Assembly (NCBI GenBank): GCA_034440615.1
Contig: JAOTOM010002333.1
Location: forward strand, 25,001 to 89,000
Source: Ashinkailepas kermadecensis
Taxonomy: Eukaryota > Arthropoda > Thecostraca > Neolepadidae
DNA length: 64,000 nt
Direction of reading: 5' to 3'
Shown here: in pieces, positions 47,658 to 58,945 of the stretch
Layout: the number at the start of each line of letters is the position of its first letter
Numbering within the stretch: the first letter of the stretch is position 1
Notes under the pieces: model-generated
What the model was told of the DNA's origin: nothing
The model's database searches: none
Seen by the model: only the letters and a program-made list of their open reading frames with translations
Made by a program: the position numbers and the translations under genes

Positions 47658-47907
47658 TGTGTGAGCAGAGCACACAAAATCATATGGCTTATGAGTCTGA
47701 TACCATTGAGTCGGATCTGAATCGATTCAAATTTATGTTTGAGTCGTGAGTTGAATCGGATCTCTGTAGCTCTGAGTCTGAATTGAGTCGAATCAAATAA
47801 TTTTGACCTGCTGTGAATCATGAGTTGAATCGGATCTCAAGATCTATGAGTCAAATGTGAGCCGATTAAAAAAATTTGAGTGGAGCACAAGTCTGGTGGG
47901 GACAGTG
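45343..47907. mobile_element. Possible hAT-like element (2.6 kb)
   Basis: The ends share ccagacttgtgctc in inverted orientation (45358-45371 and 47884-47897) next to cagtg/cactg termini. Both ends are full of GAGTTGAATCG-type motifs (45380-45545 and 47700-47870). The supposed 8-bp target sites (tcatcggg, taaagcgg) match poorly, so the exact ends are uncertain. The interior is AT-rich, without a transposase, and contains the AT microsatellite. Confidence 0.45.
47500..47655. repeat. (AT)n microsatellite
   Basis: Long interrupted AT/TATA repeat. Open frames in it are artefacts. Confidence 0.98.
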
Positions 47908-48059
47908 TAAAGCGGAGCTGGTAAACATTTTACGGCCGGGCCCCCGGGCGGCCGGGCCGATGGCCGGATGTGGCAAATCGTCGGTTGTGCCGGGCAGCCG
48001 ACCAAAATATCACAATAGCTTTAATTATGTCAGGTATATTGTCTTACAATTTTTAGCGT

Positions 48060-49021
48060 GAGCAAGTCCCAATGCATCGATTGCGTCCACCAAATTACAT
48101 GTCGTTCGGATCATAAACAAGAAGTTAGCGGGTTGGTTTCTAGAACCCGCCACCAATACGAAGGAGGATTGGGACGTCACCAATGCGAGGGTTAAGACTA
48201 GATCCCATTGCATTTAAGAATTTAGCCACAAGAGTAGGTGCATTTACCTACTATGCATCGATATTGACTAAGAAACGTCAGGCTCATAATAAAACGCAAG
48301 CCAATATCCAAGTCGGATTACGAGAAACATCTTGAATGAATTCATCGTCCTGCAGCATCTCGCGCGAATTGATCGACCTGCCATCTGTTAACAAGAGGTG
48401 AACCAGAGGTTTCTACGTCTTCCCGTTTGCCGCGCCGTCAAATGCGATAAGGTCGAACATGATTTTATGTAGCATATTTACGGTGTGGACATTGTGACCT
48501 GTGGACGTTATGAACTGTGGACATTATGAACTTGTGGGCATTGTGACCTGTGGACATTACGAGCTGTGGACATTACGAGCTGTGGAAGTTTTGAGCTGTG
48601 GATATTATAAGCTGTGGACAATATTAGCTGTGGACATTATGAGCTGTGGACGTTATGAACTGCGAAAATAATGAACGTGTGGACATTATGAGCTCGAGCT
48701 CGTGGACATTATGAGCTGTGGACAATATGACCTGTGGACATTATGAACTCGTTGATATTTTGAACTCGTAGACATTATGAACTTGTGGACGTTATGAGCT
48801 TGTGGTACTTACGAGCTGTGGACACTGAGCTGTGGACATTGAGACCTGTGGAGCAGTACGAGCTGTGGACGTTATGACCTGTGGACATTATGAACTGTGG
48901 ACATTGTGAGCTGTGGAAGTTATGAACATGTGGACATTGTGACCTGTGGACACTATGAGCTGTGGACATTATGAATTTGTGGACACTGTGAGCTGTGGAC
49001 ACTGTGACCTGTGGACATTAT
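48060..49021 (-). repeat. Composite repeat family C, copy 2 (inverted)
   Basis: Reverse complement of the composite repeat at 34617-35570. The degenerate core (gtggacattatgagct type) is 48485-49021 and the arm is about 48060-48484. Several core units are shared in the same order with copy 1, including one stretch of about 74 bp near the core's outer end. So the copies share one array and did not amplify independently. Confidence 0.8.
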
Positions 49022-49059
49022 CAATGCCCTTGTGGACACTGTGACGGCTGTAGGACGGA

Positions 49060-49270
49060 TTATGGAATCCGGCGGCCGGCTATATACACTGTACAACTCC
49101 GGACTGGGCGGCGGGCGCAGATTAGACAGGCGTAAGACCGGGCTTGTGGGCTCCGGCGGCCGGCTATATACACTGTACAGACCCCGGACTGGGCGGCGGG
49201 CGAAGGCGGCCGGCGCTGGGGTATACACACTGTACAGGCCCCGGACTGGGCGGTGGGCGAAGGCAACCGG
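49060..49270. repeat. GC-rich local repeats with tatatacactgtaca
   Basis: Three partial units contain ccggactgggcggcgggcg preceded by tatatacactgtaca (49081, 49165) or tatacacactgtaca (49223). Spacings are 84 and 58 bp, so it is an irregular array. Confidence 0.75.
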
Positions 49271-49668
49271 TACTGGACTTTGTGCCGGTGGTGGGCTGTG
49301 GACACTGACGGGCCGCGGATTGTCCTGAACTGCGGGCGGGGGCGGCTGGCGACGGCTGAGGCGGCGCGATCGACATGGGAGCAGATTACGAGCGCCTGTG
49401 GTGTGGCAACATTGACGACGACGCCACGGGCACATGCGGTAGGCAGTGGGAGGCGACGGTTGCCGCGCTGTACGGACAGTCAACTGGCGCTGACATGCCA
49501 CCCGCGCCACCATACACGGTGCTCATACTGAACAGGTGCGCCACGGCCTCACACTGCCCATTTTCTCGGCGAGCCAGCCGCGCCCTGATGCACGTTCAGG
49601 ATCGCGGCAGCGTCGGCGTTTGCGAAGACTCCCCGATGTGTGCGCGCGCCCCAATGACAACCCGTTAC

Positions 49669-50330
49669 TTAAAACGTTCCCTGTGAACGGTAGAACTTCT
49701 GGACGAACCCTCCCTTTTTGAAAATTTGCAAGTCCGAAAGCCGATCGTGCTTCGCCTTCTTGGCTAGATACTTGTCCACTGCTGTGCGGGGATCGAGCGA
49801 CGCAGTTCCCGCACTGTTGATGCTGATAGTCAGTCCGTGGTTCATTGTGTCGTTTGCCATACGCATGCGATCCGTCCACTTGTGCATCTGTTGCAGTGTG
49901 ACACTGCTCGCTCAGTGGCCATATGTGCAGTGTGATGATATGAAGGCTGACAATAGCCGCTTCAGGACGCCTGTAGCCGTGCCCTGCATCGCCACCAGCT
50001 TTACACTTCCTTCTTTAATGTGCCAACTGAGAGAGCTCGATGGCAGGCCACTGGTCACAGAATTCACTGGTAGCAGAATTCACACCGGGGGCATGGCCAA
50101 GATGCCCCCGGTATCCACCAGTGCAACTAGCTCCCAGCCATTTCTCAAACCCACTTCCAGATTTGTGCACCTGGTGTCGCCTGGGTGAGGAAAATCCGAT
50201 CAAGATTTCACCATGTTTCTCACCTTGTCTTTTTACAAAGGCATCGAGCATCATCTGCATCTTCATTTTAACACCATCGAAGAAAAGACCACAAATGAAT
50301 GTATAGCTATCGGCACTCTTGTAATGCAAC
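49669..50330 (-). pseudogene. Unrecognised broken reading frame
   Basis: On the minus strand, pieces in changing frames look protein-like: KMKMQMMLDAFVKRQGEKHG, then KEGSVKLVAMQGTATGVLKR, then MHKWTDRMRMANDTMNHGLT, RTAVDKYLAKKAKHDRLSDL and IFKKGGFVQKFYRS. I do not recognise the family. It lies just outside the BEL element. It may be a mobile-element gene or a captured host sequence. Confidence 0.3.
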
Positions 50331-50807
50331 CTTGCCCACGTCGCTCTGCTCCTCGGTGTTGTGCGTAAACGTCTAGGGCATATTTGTGTGATGTCACCGT
50401 TAATAGACCTTCACCATTCAGAACGGCCCGACACTATTGGCGCACCTATGTGCGCCACATTCGGTTACATTTCTAGTGCAAATAACGCTCCGGCAGAAAG
50501 CAAAAGAATACCAACTAATCCAGGTTCAAGGAACTGGAACATAAATTCGCCATGCCAGGCTCAAAACCATTTCATTTAAAGCATAGCCATGAAACACAGA
50601 CATGGGTTGACAGCCAAGCACATTCATAGGTAGGTAGGGAGGTAGGAGGTATTTCACACCTGCACCAGTTACCATTAATTAATGGCAACGAGCTTATTTG
50701 TCCCAACCAGCACTTATCTACGGCATTACTCATGACAGTTATTGTCCTGGAGTACTTCTGGGTGCCACACTCGCAATTAGTTCCTGTTTCAGGCCGGAAA
50801 TACCCTG

Positions 50808-50996
50808 TGTTGGCGGTGATAACAAATAACTCACAGATTTCACTGGGAGCAGCAGCACTGGTGTATTCCGCTTGCTTGTCACGGTAAGAGTCCGAACAAA
50901 GAGCCAAAACAAACCGAGGACACCTTCGGTCTGGCGACACCGAGCTGCCAATTATATGGCAGCATAATCCACGTCACATAGCCCGGTTCTCCCACA
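50808..50996 (-). repeat. BEL/Pao 3' LTR
   Basis: 189 bp, the same ends and hairpin as the 5' LTR, three substitutions apart. Confidence 0.92.
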
Positions 50997-51123
50997 TACT
51001 CCCCACTTGAAATGGTACGCCAACATTTCGGAAATCAAAACTCATCCGCAGAGGCCTTCATCAGACATGCACGTAACGCTCAGTTTTCATCACACCCGCA
51101 CACGGTTCCTTGATACACTTCAA

Positions 51124-52580
51124 TCACTCGTCCGGTTCGTCGCTGCCCTCAGCCAGCGATGCTTCGAGCGCGAACAACTTCCGGATCGGTCGTCGAGTCT
51201 CAAATCCACGCATGAGTACCATAGCAGCACGAGAGCGTCCGTCACCACCGCGTAATAACGAGGTCACACGCGCCAGCGGCCACCGGCCTCGAAGTCCTTC
51301 TCCGTGCACCAGAACAACGTCACCCACTTGGGGCAGGCGGTTGGGTCGACCCCTTGGCGAGACGTTCCAAGTTCTCAACGCTTCCAGGTACTCCGTGGTC
51401 CAGCGTGAGATGAGGTGATCGCACACCCGCCTCCGGTCCCTCCAAGCCCTGGAGACTGATGTAACAGTGAGGGATGGACACAGGACTCCGCGTATGGCGG
51501 CAACGCCGAAAAGGAGATGAGCGGGGGTGATCACATCTTCCCCATTTCCTCTGGTTAAGGGACGGAGGTTCAAATAAAATGCAAGTTCATACAGGGTGAC
51601 CGCCAGTGCTTCAAAGGTCAGGTGAGACAGGTGAAGGGTTACACGGAGGGCACTCTTCGTGACGCCAACCAATCGCTCCCAGAAGCCTCCCCACCACGGG
51701 GCTGCTTCAGGGATATAACGCCAGGTCACTGCTGGAGGGATGAGGTTCAGAACAGCATGGAAGGTTCTCGCGTTATCACTAAATATCAAGGCTGGTGTAC
51801 CCCGCAGGGCAAATAATCGCCTGAGGGCAATGACAAGGTCAGCAGTGTTCTGTGACTGAACAAGCTCTAAATGTACCGCTCTTGACGTGGCACATGTAAT
51901 CAGTAGAATCCACACCTTCCTCCCAGTGTCGATATACAAAGGTCCAAAATAGTCCATACCGACCTTGGCGAAAGGACGGCACGGCTCTGTCCTGAATCGT
52001 GGCAGTGCTCCTTCTGGAGAGCGGTAGGGCAGACCTCGGTACCGACGACACCTACGACAGGACGTCACCACACGTCTGACCGTCCGCCTACGCACCAGGT
52101 ATTCTGCCGAGAGCAGTGCGAGAGTCACGCGCGTACTCTGATGGAAACATTTACGATGTGCTTCATCCACGATCAAATGGGTGATGTGCGACGTATCTGG
52201 AAGGATGATCAACGGTTCCTCCCCTGTCCGCGGCACTGCCACTAAGAGGCCTTGGTCACTAAGTTGTGGATGGAGCCGAGAGATGTTTGAACCTGCCGGC
52301 AATAATGAGTGTGGTTTTTCGATGCAGCAGAGCAGCGCTCTCCTTTCCGAGGTTATGCACCGTTTGCCTCCGCGCTTTGGACGTGCGACAATTCTCGATG
52401 AACCGGTACACAGCGGTTCTGTTCACAACCTGTTTGAGTGCGGAGCATGTTGTGACATCAAACAGACAACTATCACGTTGAACGGACTGAATCGTCGTGT
52501 GAACGTCTGTGGTCAGCTCTTTTACACGTTTCGTCTCCTGTGTAGGATAGTCCTATATTGGCACGCGAAAGTCTAGCAAT
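51124..52580 (-). pseudogene. BEL/Pao pol: integrase
   Basis: The main frame (52302-51124) has an HHCC zinc region (HLIVDEAHRKCFHQST, VTSCRRCRRYRG), the DDE core with Asp in KVGMDYFGPLYI, Asp in LIFSDNARTFHA and Glu in PWWGGFWERLVG, and a C-terminal domain (LPQVGDVVLVHGEGLRGRWP). Upstream, in other frames, RFIENCRTSKARRQTVHNLG belongs to the linker. The integrase core itself looks intact. It would insert the cDNA with a 5-bp stagger, matching the observed duplication. Confidence 0.85.
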
Positions 52581-52599
52581 CCTCGTCGTCTCGATAACC

Positions 52600-53210
52600 C
52601 CGGTCACGAAAGCACCAGTCCTTTTAGCTGCCCTGTATTGCCTGCAGCACTCGCACGATCACACGAGACCGACAGACACCGTACAGAACTTTATCCTCTG
52701 AAGGTAAGCCGTGATACTGCCTTTCCTATGAATTTAGAAGCCGAATTTAGTTGGGAAGCGCGCGCGCAGCAGCTGTCCGCTCGCCGTGAGAATCCAAGCC
52801 TGACTGTGTGGCCGCCTGGGGTGGGCCCCTCACAGGCACAGACCCCCGGCATTTCATGGGTCGTTGAGCCAGAACCGCCCATTTACGTCACATCCATGTT
52901 CTAGAAGGTTCGTCGGAAGTGGGCCTGCCTTTAGTGATGGGTACTATGTGATATTTACGGTACACTCTTTACAGTTACCATTACGGTACAATTTTACAAT
53001 CGGAAGGCTTACGGGATTATACCAATTACGGTTACGGGACAGCCAAACGCATAACTTTATGTGGACTGGGTTTGGTACCGGCTGCACAGTATTGAGATCA
53101 CATCTCTGGCGCCAGGCGCCGGAGAGGGTGGGGAAGGTGCAAGGTCCATTGAACGGCCCCGACTGGAGCGGTGACTGAATGTATGGGATTAAGACGCTCC
53201 AAGCTAACTC
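52600..53210. other. Linker region of the BEL element, partly unexplained
   Basis: Between RNase H and integrase, no BEL-like frame is evident at 52640-53090. A 'tagtgatgggtac' at 52933-52945 followed by TTACGGT-type repeats resembles a hAT end, so a second insertion is possible, but I found no matching right end. Confidence 0.3.
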
Positions 53211-53212
53211 TT

Positions 53213-53646
53213 TTACACCTGACTTGCCTCAGAACTCTGTTTGAAGCGGTCCAACTTGACAGAAGAGGCTTGGACGACTGTGGCAGGGCTGGACCTGATG
53301 AAGACAGGCCCTTTCCACCACATCTCGTAGCTCTGCATCGCCAACAGCGTCGTTCCCCGGGTGCCAAGATCCGCGGGGTTATCTTCTCCTCGGACATGCC
53401 GCCACTGCTTTCGTCCAGACAGCTGCAATATGGCGGTGACACGGTTCTGAACAAACACCTTAAGCGGTTTGGTGCTGTGAAGCCAATACAGCACGTCCAT
53501 CGAATCCGTCCAGTATGTGATTTGAGGTTCTGCAATCTTCAATGTTTGCCTGACAAAGTCCATGAGACGAGCGCCAATAAGCGCCGCCATCAGCTCCAGC
53601 CTGGGAACCGTGAGGGTGCTGTCAAGGGGAGCCAGTCAAGCTTTTG
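53213..53646 (-). pseudogene. BEL/Pao pol: RNase H remainder
   Basis: VPRLELMAALIGARLMDFV, ITYWTDSMDVLYWLHS and HVRGEDNPADLGTRG are the usual BEL RNase H landmarks, with a stop upstream. The segment lies on the far side of the nested LINE. Confidence 0.8.
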
Positions 53647-54235
53647 CAATCATAAAGTCATGAAGTCATAAAGTATTTAGGCTTAATAAGAGCCACAGGG
53701 GCCCATCTGTGTTAAACCTATCTAGAAAAGGTACTATAAATGTACATACTCCCACCCCAATCAATCCCTTATTCCTTAGGGAGTAAGGAATAAGGGATTC
53801 TAGGAAGCTATATATCCCAGCCTATCTAGCACCACTCACTTGCTACCGCATAACACCCTCAACAATCACAAGCTCCGCCCATCATACCCATCGTGCCACC
53901 ATAGACAATCTCATCAGCATCACATCCCGAAGGAAGGTGCCGAATCCACTGCGAGGCACATCCCACACAAATTCATAAAGCGTTCAGACTTAATAAGAGA
54001 CTCACTTGCTATTGCATAATACACTCAACAATTACAAACTCCTCCCATCATACCTATTGTGCTACCATAGACAATCTCAGAAGTATCACATCCCGAAGGA
54101 AGGTGCTGAATCCACTGCTCGGTACACCCTATATAAGGTTATAAAGCGTTTAGACTTAATAAGAGACTCACTTGCTATTGCATAACACACTCAACAATTA
54201 CAAACTCCTCCCAACTCCCAACTCCTCCCTGTCGA
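53647..54235 (-). repeat. CR1 3'UTR with 166-bp tandem repeats and a perfect hairpin
   Basis: 'cacttgcta' recurs at about 53837, 54003 and 54169, giving a 166-bp period and about 2.5 units. At 53763-53799 aatcccttattcctta and its exact reverse complement enclose a 5-base loop. The 3' end carries short cataaagt repeats. Confidence 0.85.
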
Positions 54236-56146
54236 TCAACCCTCCCTGGAATACAGAAAAACAATCCCCCTATTCTTATAATGATTGTCTATGCCGTTTT
54301 TAAAGATGTTCAGTGTGTTGCTACTGACAATGGTTCCTGGCAGCTGGTTCCAGTGTTCTACTACCCTGTTGGTGAAGAAAGACTGTCTTAACCTTGTCCT
54401 GCTGTGATTAACTTTAATTTTGAATTCATGACCTCTAATTGCATCATTTCTGTTAAATTCAAACATTTCCCTGAGATATCCCTGTTCCTGACCATGAACA
54501 AATTTAAAAACCTCGATGAGATCTCCTCTCAGCCTTCTATATCTAAGTGAAAACATATTCAATTTCTTCAGTCTTTCCTCATATGCCAGGTTGCCTATAC
54601 CATTAACCATTTTTGTTGCCCTCTTTTGTACTCTCTCTAAAAGCCAACAATATTTATCATAACTAGGGGACCAAGCTTGGACACAGTATTCCAAATGTGG
54701 CGTGACATATGCACAGTAAAGCTTCCTGATGACCTCCTCACTTTTGTATGAAACATTCCTCTGTATTGCCCCAAGCATTCTTAGTGCCTTCTTCCTGGCT
54801 TCTTTGGTCTGTTCTGATGCCTCCAATTTTGTGTTCAAAATAACACCTAAGTCCTTCTCCTGCTGAGTCACAGATAGTACTTGGCCACCCATCAATTATG
54901 GAGCCTTCATATGCTCCCTACCTAGATGCATAACCCTGCACTTATCAAAATTAAACTTCATTTGCCATTTTTCGGACCACTTCACTAGCTCGTCTAAGTC
55001 TTTCTGCAGCAAAACCTGCTCATTGTGCCCTGTTATTGCCCTAAAGATCTTCAAATCATCCGCAAATTTCAAAACCTTACTGCTTAGGCCACATTCAATG
55101 CTATTCACATATATGATGAACAATAGTGACCCCAATACCGACCCCTGGGGGACTCCACTAAGAATATTTTGCCATGATGACTTTGTACCATTAAGCATCA
55201 CTCTCTGCTGTCTATCTGAAAGCCACAACTCTATCCATTTTAGGATGCTACCTGCAATACCATGGACATGAAGCTGCATCATTAACCGTTTATGGGGTAC
55301 CTTGTCAAAGGCCTTACTAAAGTCAAGATATGCTACATCAACCTGATTTCCCTGATCAAATTGTTCTGTAGCAAAATTCAAAAAGTCCACGAGATTTGTG
55401 AGACACGATCGCCCTTTTCTAAACCCATGTTGAGTATCTTGAATCAATCTGTTTCCTTCCAGAAAACTAACTATTCTATCCTTGATAATTGATTCGAGTA
55501 CCTTGCAGACTAGGGATGAGAGGCTTACTGGCCTATAGTTTTCAACTTTCCCTCTTTCTCCTTTCTTGAAAATAGGAACTACATTTGCCCTTTTCCAATC
55601 TGTTGGAATTTCATTTTGCGAAACTGATCTACAAAATATTATACAAAGTGGAATTGCCACTTCCTTTTCAGCTTCCCGCAATACCCCAGCATCAATTCCA
55701 TCGGGTCCTGCTGCCTTGTTTGGCTTTATTTTTCTGATATACTGGAAAACAATATCACTATCAATGAAATCAACATCGTGTATCTGATCACCTGTCACTG
55801 AACTGTGGTTCACGGTTGGCAGATTAGTCACATCCTCCACTGTAAACACTGATTTAAACTGCTTGCTCAGCTCCTCAACCATCTCACCATCCTCACTCAA
55901 TATAGTCCCATTTACTTCCAGTGGACCAATTGTGCTTGAAACTTTACTTAGCTTGTAGAAACTAAAGAACTTTTTACTGTCCCCATTACAGTTCCTAGCC
56001 AAATCCAATTCTTTTGCTCGCTTTGCTGCTCTGATTTTTTGCTTCACAGCATCTCTAGATTTTTTATACGACCTAAGATTTACGATATTTGAAGCTTCCT
56101 TAAATACTCTAAATGCACCTTTCTTAGCCTTAATTGCTTTCATCAT
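54236..56146 (-). pseudogene. CR1-like ORF2: reverse transcriptase and C-terminus
   Basis: Landmarks: AIKAKKGAFRVFKEA, WKRANVVPIFKKGERGKVEN, YRPVSLSSLVCKVLESIIK, motif A (AYLDFSKAFDKVPHKRL), motif B (GVPQGSVLGSLLF), motif C (LKFADDLKIFRAI), KDLGVILNTKLEASEQ, YCAYVTPHLEYC and the C-terminus SFFTNRVVEHWNQLPGTIVS. One in-frame stop (TAA at 54896-54898) divides it. Otherwise it is remarkably intact, so the LINE landed recently. Confidence 0.9.
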
Positions 56147-57279
56147 AAAGTCATAAAGTCATAAGTCATAAGTATTAAGGCTTAATAAGAGCCACGGGCC
56201 CATCTGGGTTAAGCCTATCTAGAAAGGTACTAGAATGTCATATCCCACCCAATCACCCTTATCCAGTTCTGGTATATATCGCCACTAACACCACCACTTG
56301 CTACCGCCTAACACCCTCAATAATCACAGCTCCTCCCATCCACCCATCTGCCCATGACAACCTATCGCACACACCAGGAAGGTAATCCACTGCTAGGCAC
56401 ATCCCACGAATTTAAGCGTTCGACTTAATAAGAGACTCACGTGCTATTGTAAACACTCACATTACAAACTCCTCCCATCTAATTGTGTACCATAGACAAT
56501 CTCATGATACACAGGAAGGTGCTATCCACTGCTAGGTACACTTTTAAGTTTAAGTTTAGACTATGAGACTATTGTATTTATAACACAGTCAATACACCTC
56601 CCACTCCACCCTCCCTGTCGATCACCTCCCTGGAATACAGAAACAACCCTATTTTATAATGATTGTATGCGTTTTATAGATGTTCGTGTGTTGCTCGCAT
56701 GGTTCCTGGGCTGGGTTTAACCCTGTTGGTGAAGAAGACTGTCAACCTTCCTGCTGTGATTAACTTTAATTTTGAATTGATGACCTTATTGATTTCTGTT
56801 AAATTCAAATTCCTGAGAATCCCTGTTCCTGACCATGAACAAATTTAAAAACCTCGTGGACTCCTCCGCCTCTTATCTAAGTGAACATGTATTTGTTTCT
56901 TATTCCGGTTGCCTATACATTAACATTGTGTGCTTTACTTCTAAGCACATTTTCTAACTGGGACCAGCTTGGACACGTATCCAATGTGGCCTGATATGAC
57001 AGTAAGCTTCCTGATGACCTCCTTTTGTATGACACATCTCTGTATTGCCAGTTGTGCCTTCCTGGCTCTTGGTCTGTCTATGCCATTTGTGTTAAATAAC
57101 ACCTGTCCTTCTCCTGCTAGTCACGATGTACTTGGCCACCATCAGTATGGGCCTTCTATGCTGCCTCCTCCATTTTATAAAATTAAACTTCATTTGCCAT
57201 TTTTCGGACCCCTTCCCTAACCCTCTTTAAATTTTTCTCCAACAAACCCCCCCCCTTTTTCCCTTTTTTTACCAAAAAA

Positions 57280-57315
<36 letters not shown>

Positions 57316-57350
57316 TTAAAAATAATAATTTTTTTTTTATATAAATGCCC
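56147..57350 (-). pseudogene. Nested CR1 3' fragment with many small deletions
   Basis: It aligns with 53650-54960 in order (for example 'gccacgggcccatctgggttaa', 'ccctggaatacagaaa', 'cctgctgtgattaactttaa') but lacks one to ten bases at dozens of places. The side toward 57350 is a run of C, T and A homopolymers (57245-57320). The deletions are too dense and uniform for ordinary decay, and consensus errors are likely. Confidence 0.7.
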
Positions 57351-57359
57351 GCCCTGGCC

Positions 57360-57985
57360 CCAGATGCATGACTTTTACTTTACTCTGTCTATCTGAATCT
57401 GGTGTAAGCCATGCTGGCTTTCCTACCCTTCTTTTGCGCCTTTGCTTTTGGGGGACATGTCTAATCTGAATTTCCCTCAAGTAGGATTTGAACTTTTCTC
57501 ACATTTCACAGGCATTTAAATCAAAGAATTCTTCTTCCCATTTGATGGCACTTAAAGCCTCTCTCATGCAGTCAAAGTCTGCCCTGTTAAAATGTGGAAC
57601 CTTTGCCAATTTATCCTTGATTGTCCCCGATACCTGTGCCTTAAATCTCACTATGTTATGGTCACTTCTTCCCAGAGTTTCTCCTACAGTCAAGTCTTGA
57701 ACTAAATCACTTAAATCTGAGAAGACAAGGTCCAAGAATGATCCCTGCCTGGTTGGTTCCGTTACAAACTGGTGTAAGAACAAGTCCTCTTCAAGGCATT
57801 TCCTAAACAGTTTACATGATGGGGAGCCAACACCAACATTTTCATATCCTTTTAGATTAAAGTCACCAAGAATAAGTCATTTCCTCTGAAAGTTTCTACT
57901 GATTTCCTCACAAATCACCTTATCGAGCTCCAGTTGCTGAGAATGTGGCAAGGTTCTTGATCGATACAAAGCTCCTATGAGAAGC
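57360..57985 (-). pseudogene. CR1-like ORF2: endonuclease C-terminus
   Basis: ILGDFNLKGYENV (with a stop just before), TRQGSFLDLVFSDLSDLV and LGRSDHNIVRFKAQVSG are the end of an APE-type endonuclease, followed by the connector (FNRADFDCMREALSAIKWEE) that parallels 43106 onward. Confidence 0.75.
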
Positions 57986-58942
57986 TCCTATCCAATCAGA
58001 AGATTGGACTCTGTACCATTTACGGTGTAGATCGCAGTGCAGTACGGCCCTCCTTGAGGCGTCACAGAACACGTGGAGGGTCAGTGCAGACGTGGATGTA
58101 CAGACGGCGCGAGGGAACGAAGCCTTCTCGTTAGCTGTACCCAAACACCACACTCTCATCTTCTCTTGAATGAGTGATGGCAACTTCTCGTTCCACGCCT
58201 CAGCCGCAGTCTCCCTCCATGCCTGCTGGAACAGAAACTTGCCACCAATGAGCCATGGAGACAGCAGTCCAAGGGGGTCGAACGGTTTGGACACCGCTGC
58301 CAGCAACTGGCGTTTGGTGATGGGATTCCCCAGGTCGGGCACAGTCACAGTGAGACGATCTGTGGTTGTGTTCCAAGTCATTCCAAGTACTTTGGCTTCA
58401 GGTGTAAAGTATCCTGTGATCCGTACCTTGTGCAGGTCCATACCGCCCTCAGCGAATATCTTGACCACCCTGTCCATATCTTCGTTGGCATCTTGTTCAC
58501 TATCATGCGTCGTGCAAATATCATCCATATACAACCCCGCCTTCAGCTTCAGACAGAGCCGATTGTCAGAGTGGTGGTACCTATCAAGGTGAGTAGAGAT
58601 GGTTTGCAGCAACATGAATGGAGAGCAGCTGAGCCCAAACGGAACTCGTCTGAACCTGAAACATTTGCCAGCCCACAGCAATTGCAGATACTTGCGGTCA
58701 GTTGGCGTGACCGCAACTTGGTGGAAGGCAGCACGGATGTCTGCCTGACAGGCAACAGCACCATTTCTAAAATGGAGCACAACAGCAGGCAGGTGCTGGA
58801 GAAGGTTGACTCCAGGGTCCAGGTAGTCATTCAAGCTCCTGCCAGTGGCATCCTCAGCTGAGCCATCAAAAACAATTCTTAATTTACCATTTCGGTGTAA
58901 TCCACGGTGTGGTAAGAAGCAGGCAGTGGGAGACTCTTCCAC
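57985..58942 (-). pseudogene. BEL/Pao pol: reverse transcriptase and start of RNase H
   Basis: Clear RT landmarks: CFLPHRGLHRNGKLRIVFDG, motif A (ACQADIRAAFHQVAV), motif B region (RRVPFGLSCSPFMLLQTI), motif C (LYMDDICTT), then KVLGMTWNTTTDRL and SKPFDPLGLLSPW. RNase H begins at LHVFCDASRR and is then cut by a frameshift and by the LINE insertion. Confidence 0.85.
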
Positions 58943-58945
58943 TGG

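Larger units (their letters stand above)
53647..57998 (-). mobile_element. CR1-like LINE inserted in the BEL RNase H, with a further nested copy
   Basis: The minus-strand element starts within the endonuclease near 57985 and ends at an 8-bp-type 3' repeat (cataaagt)n at 53651-53673. The 6-bp word caatca occurs at both boundaries (53647-53652 and 57993-57998) and fits a target duplication. The ORF2 text breaks at about 57360 and resumes at 56146. The intervening 56147-57350 is a second CR1 3' piece. Confidence 0.75.

Noticed and set aside
45076..48060. Integrated large DNA virus fragment
   Set aside because: GC-rich open blocks raised the idea, but no viral protein motif could be named.
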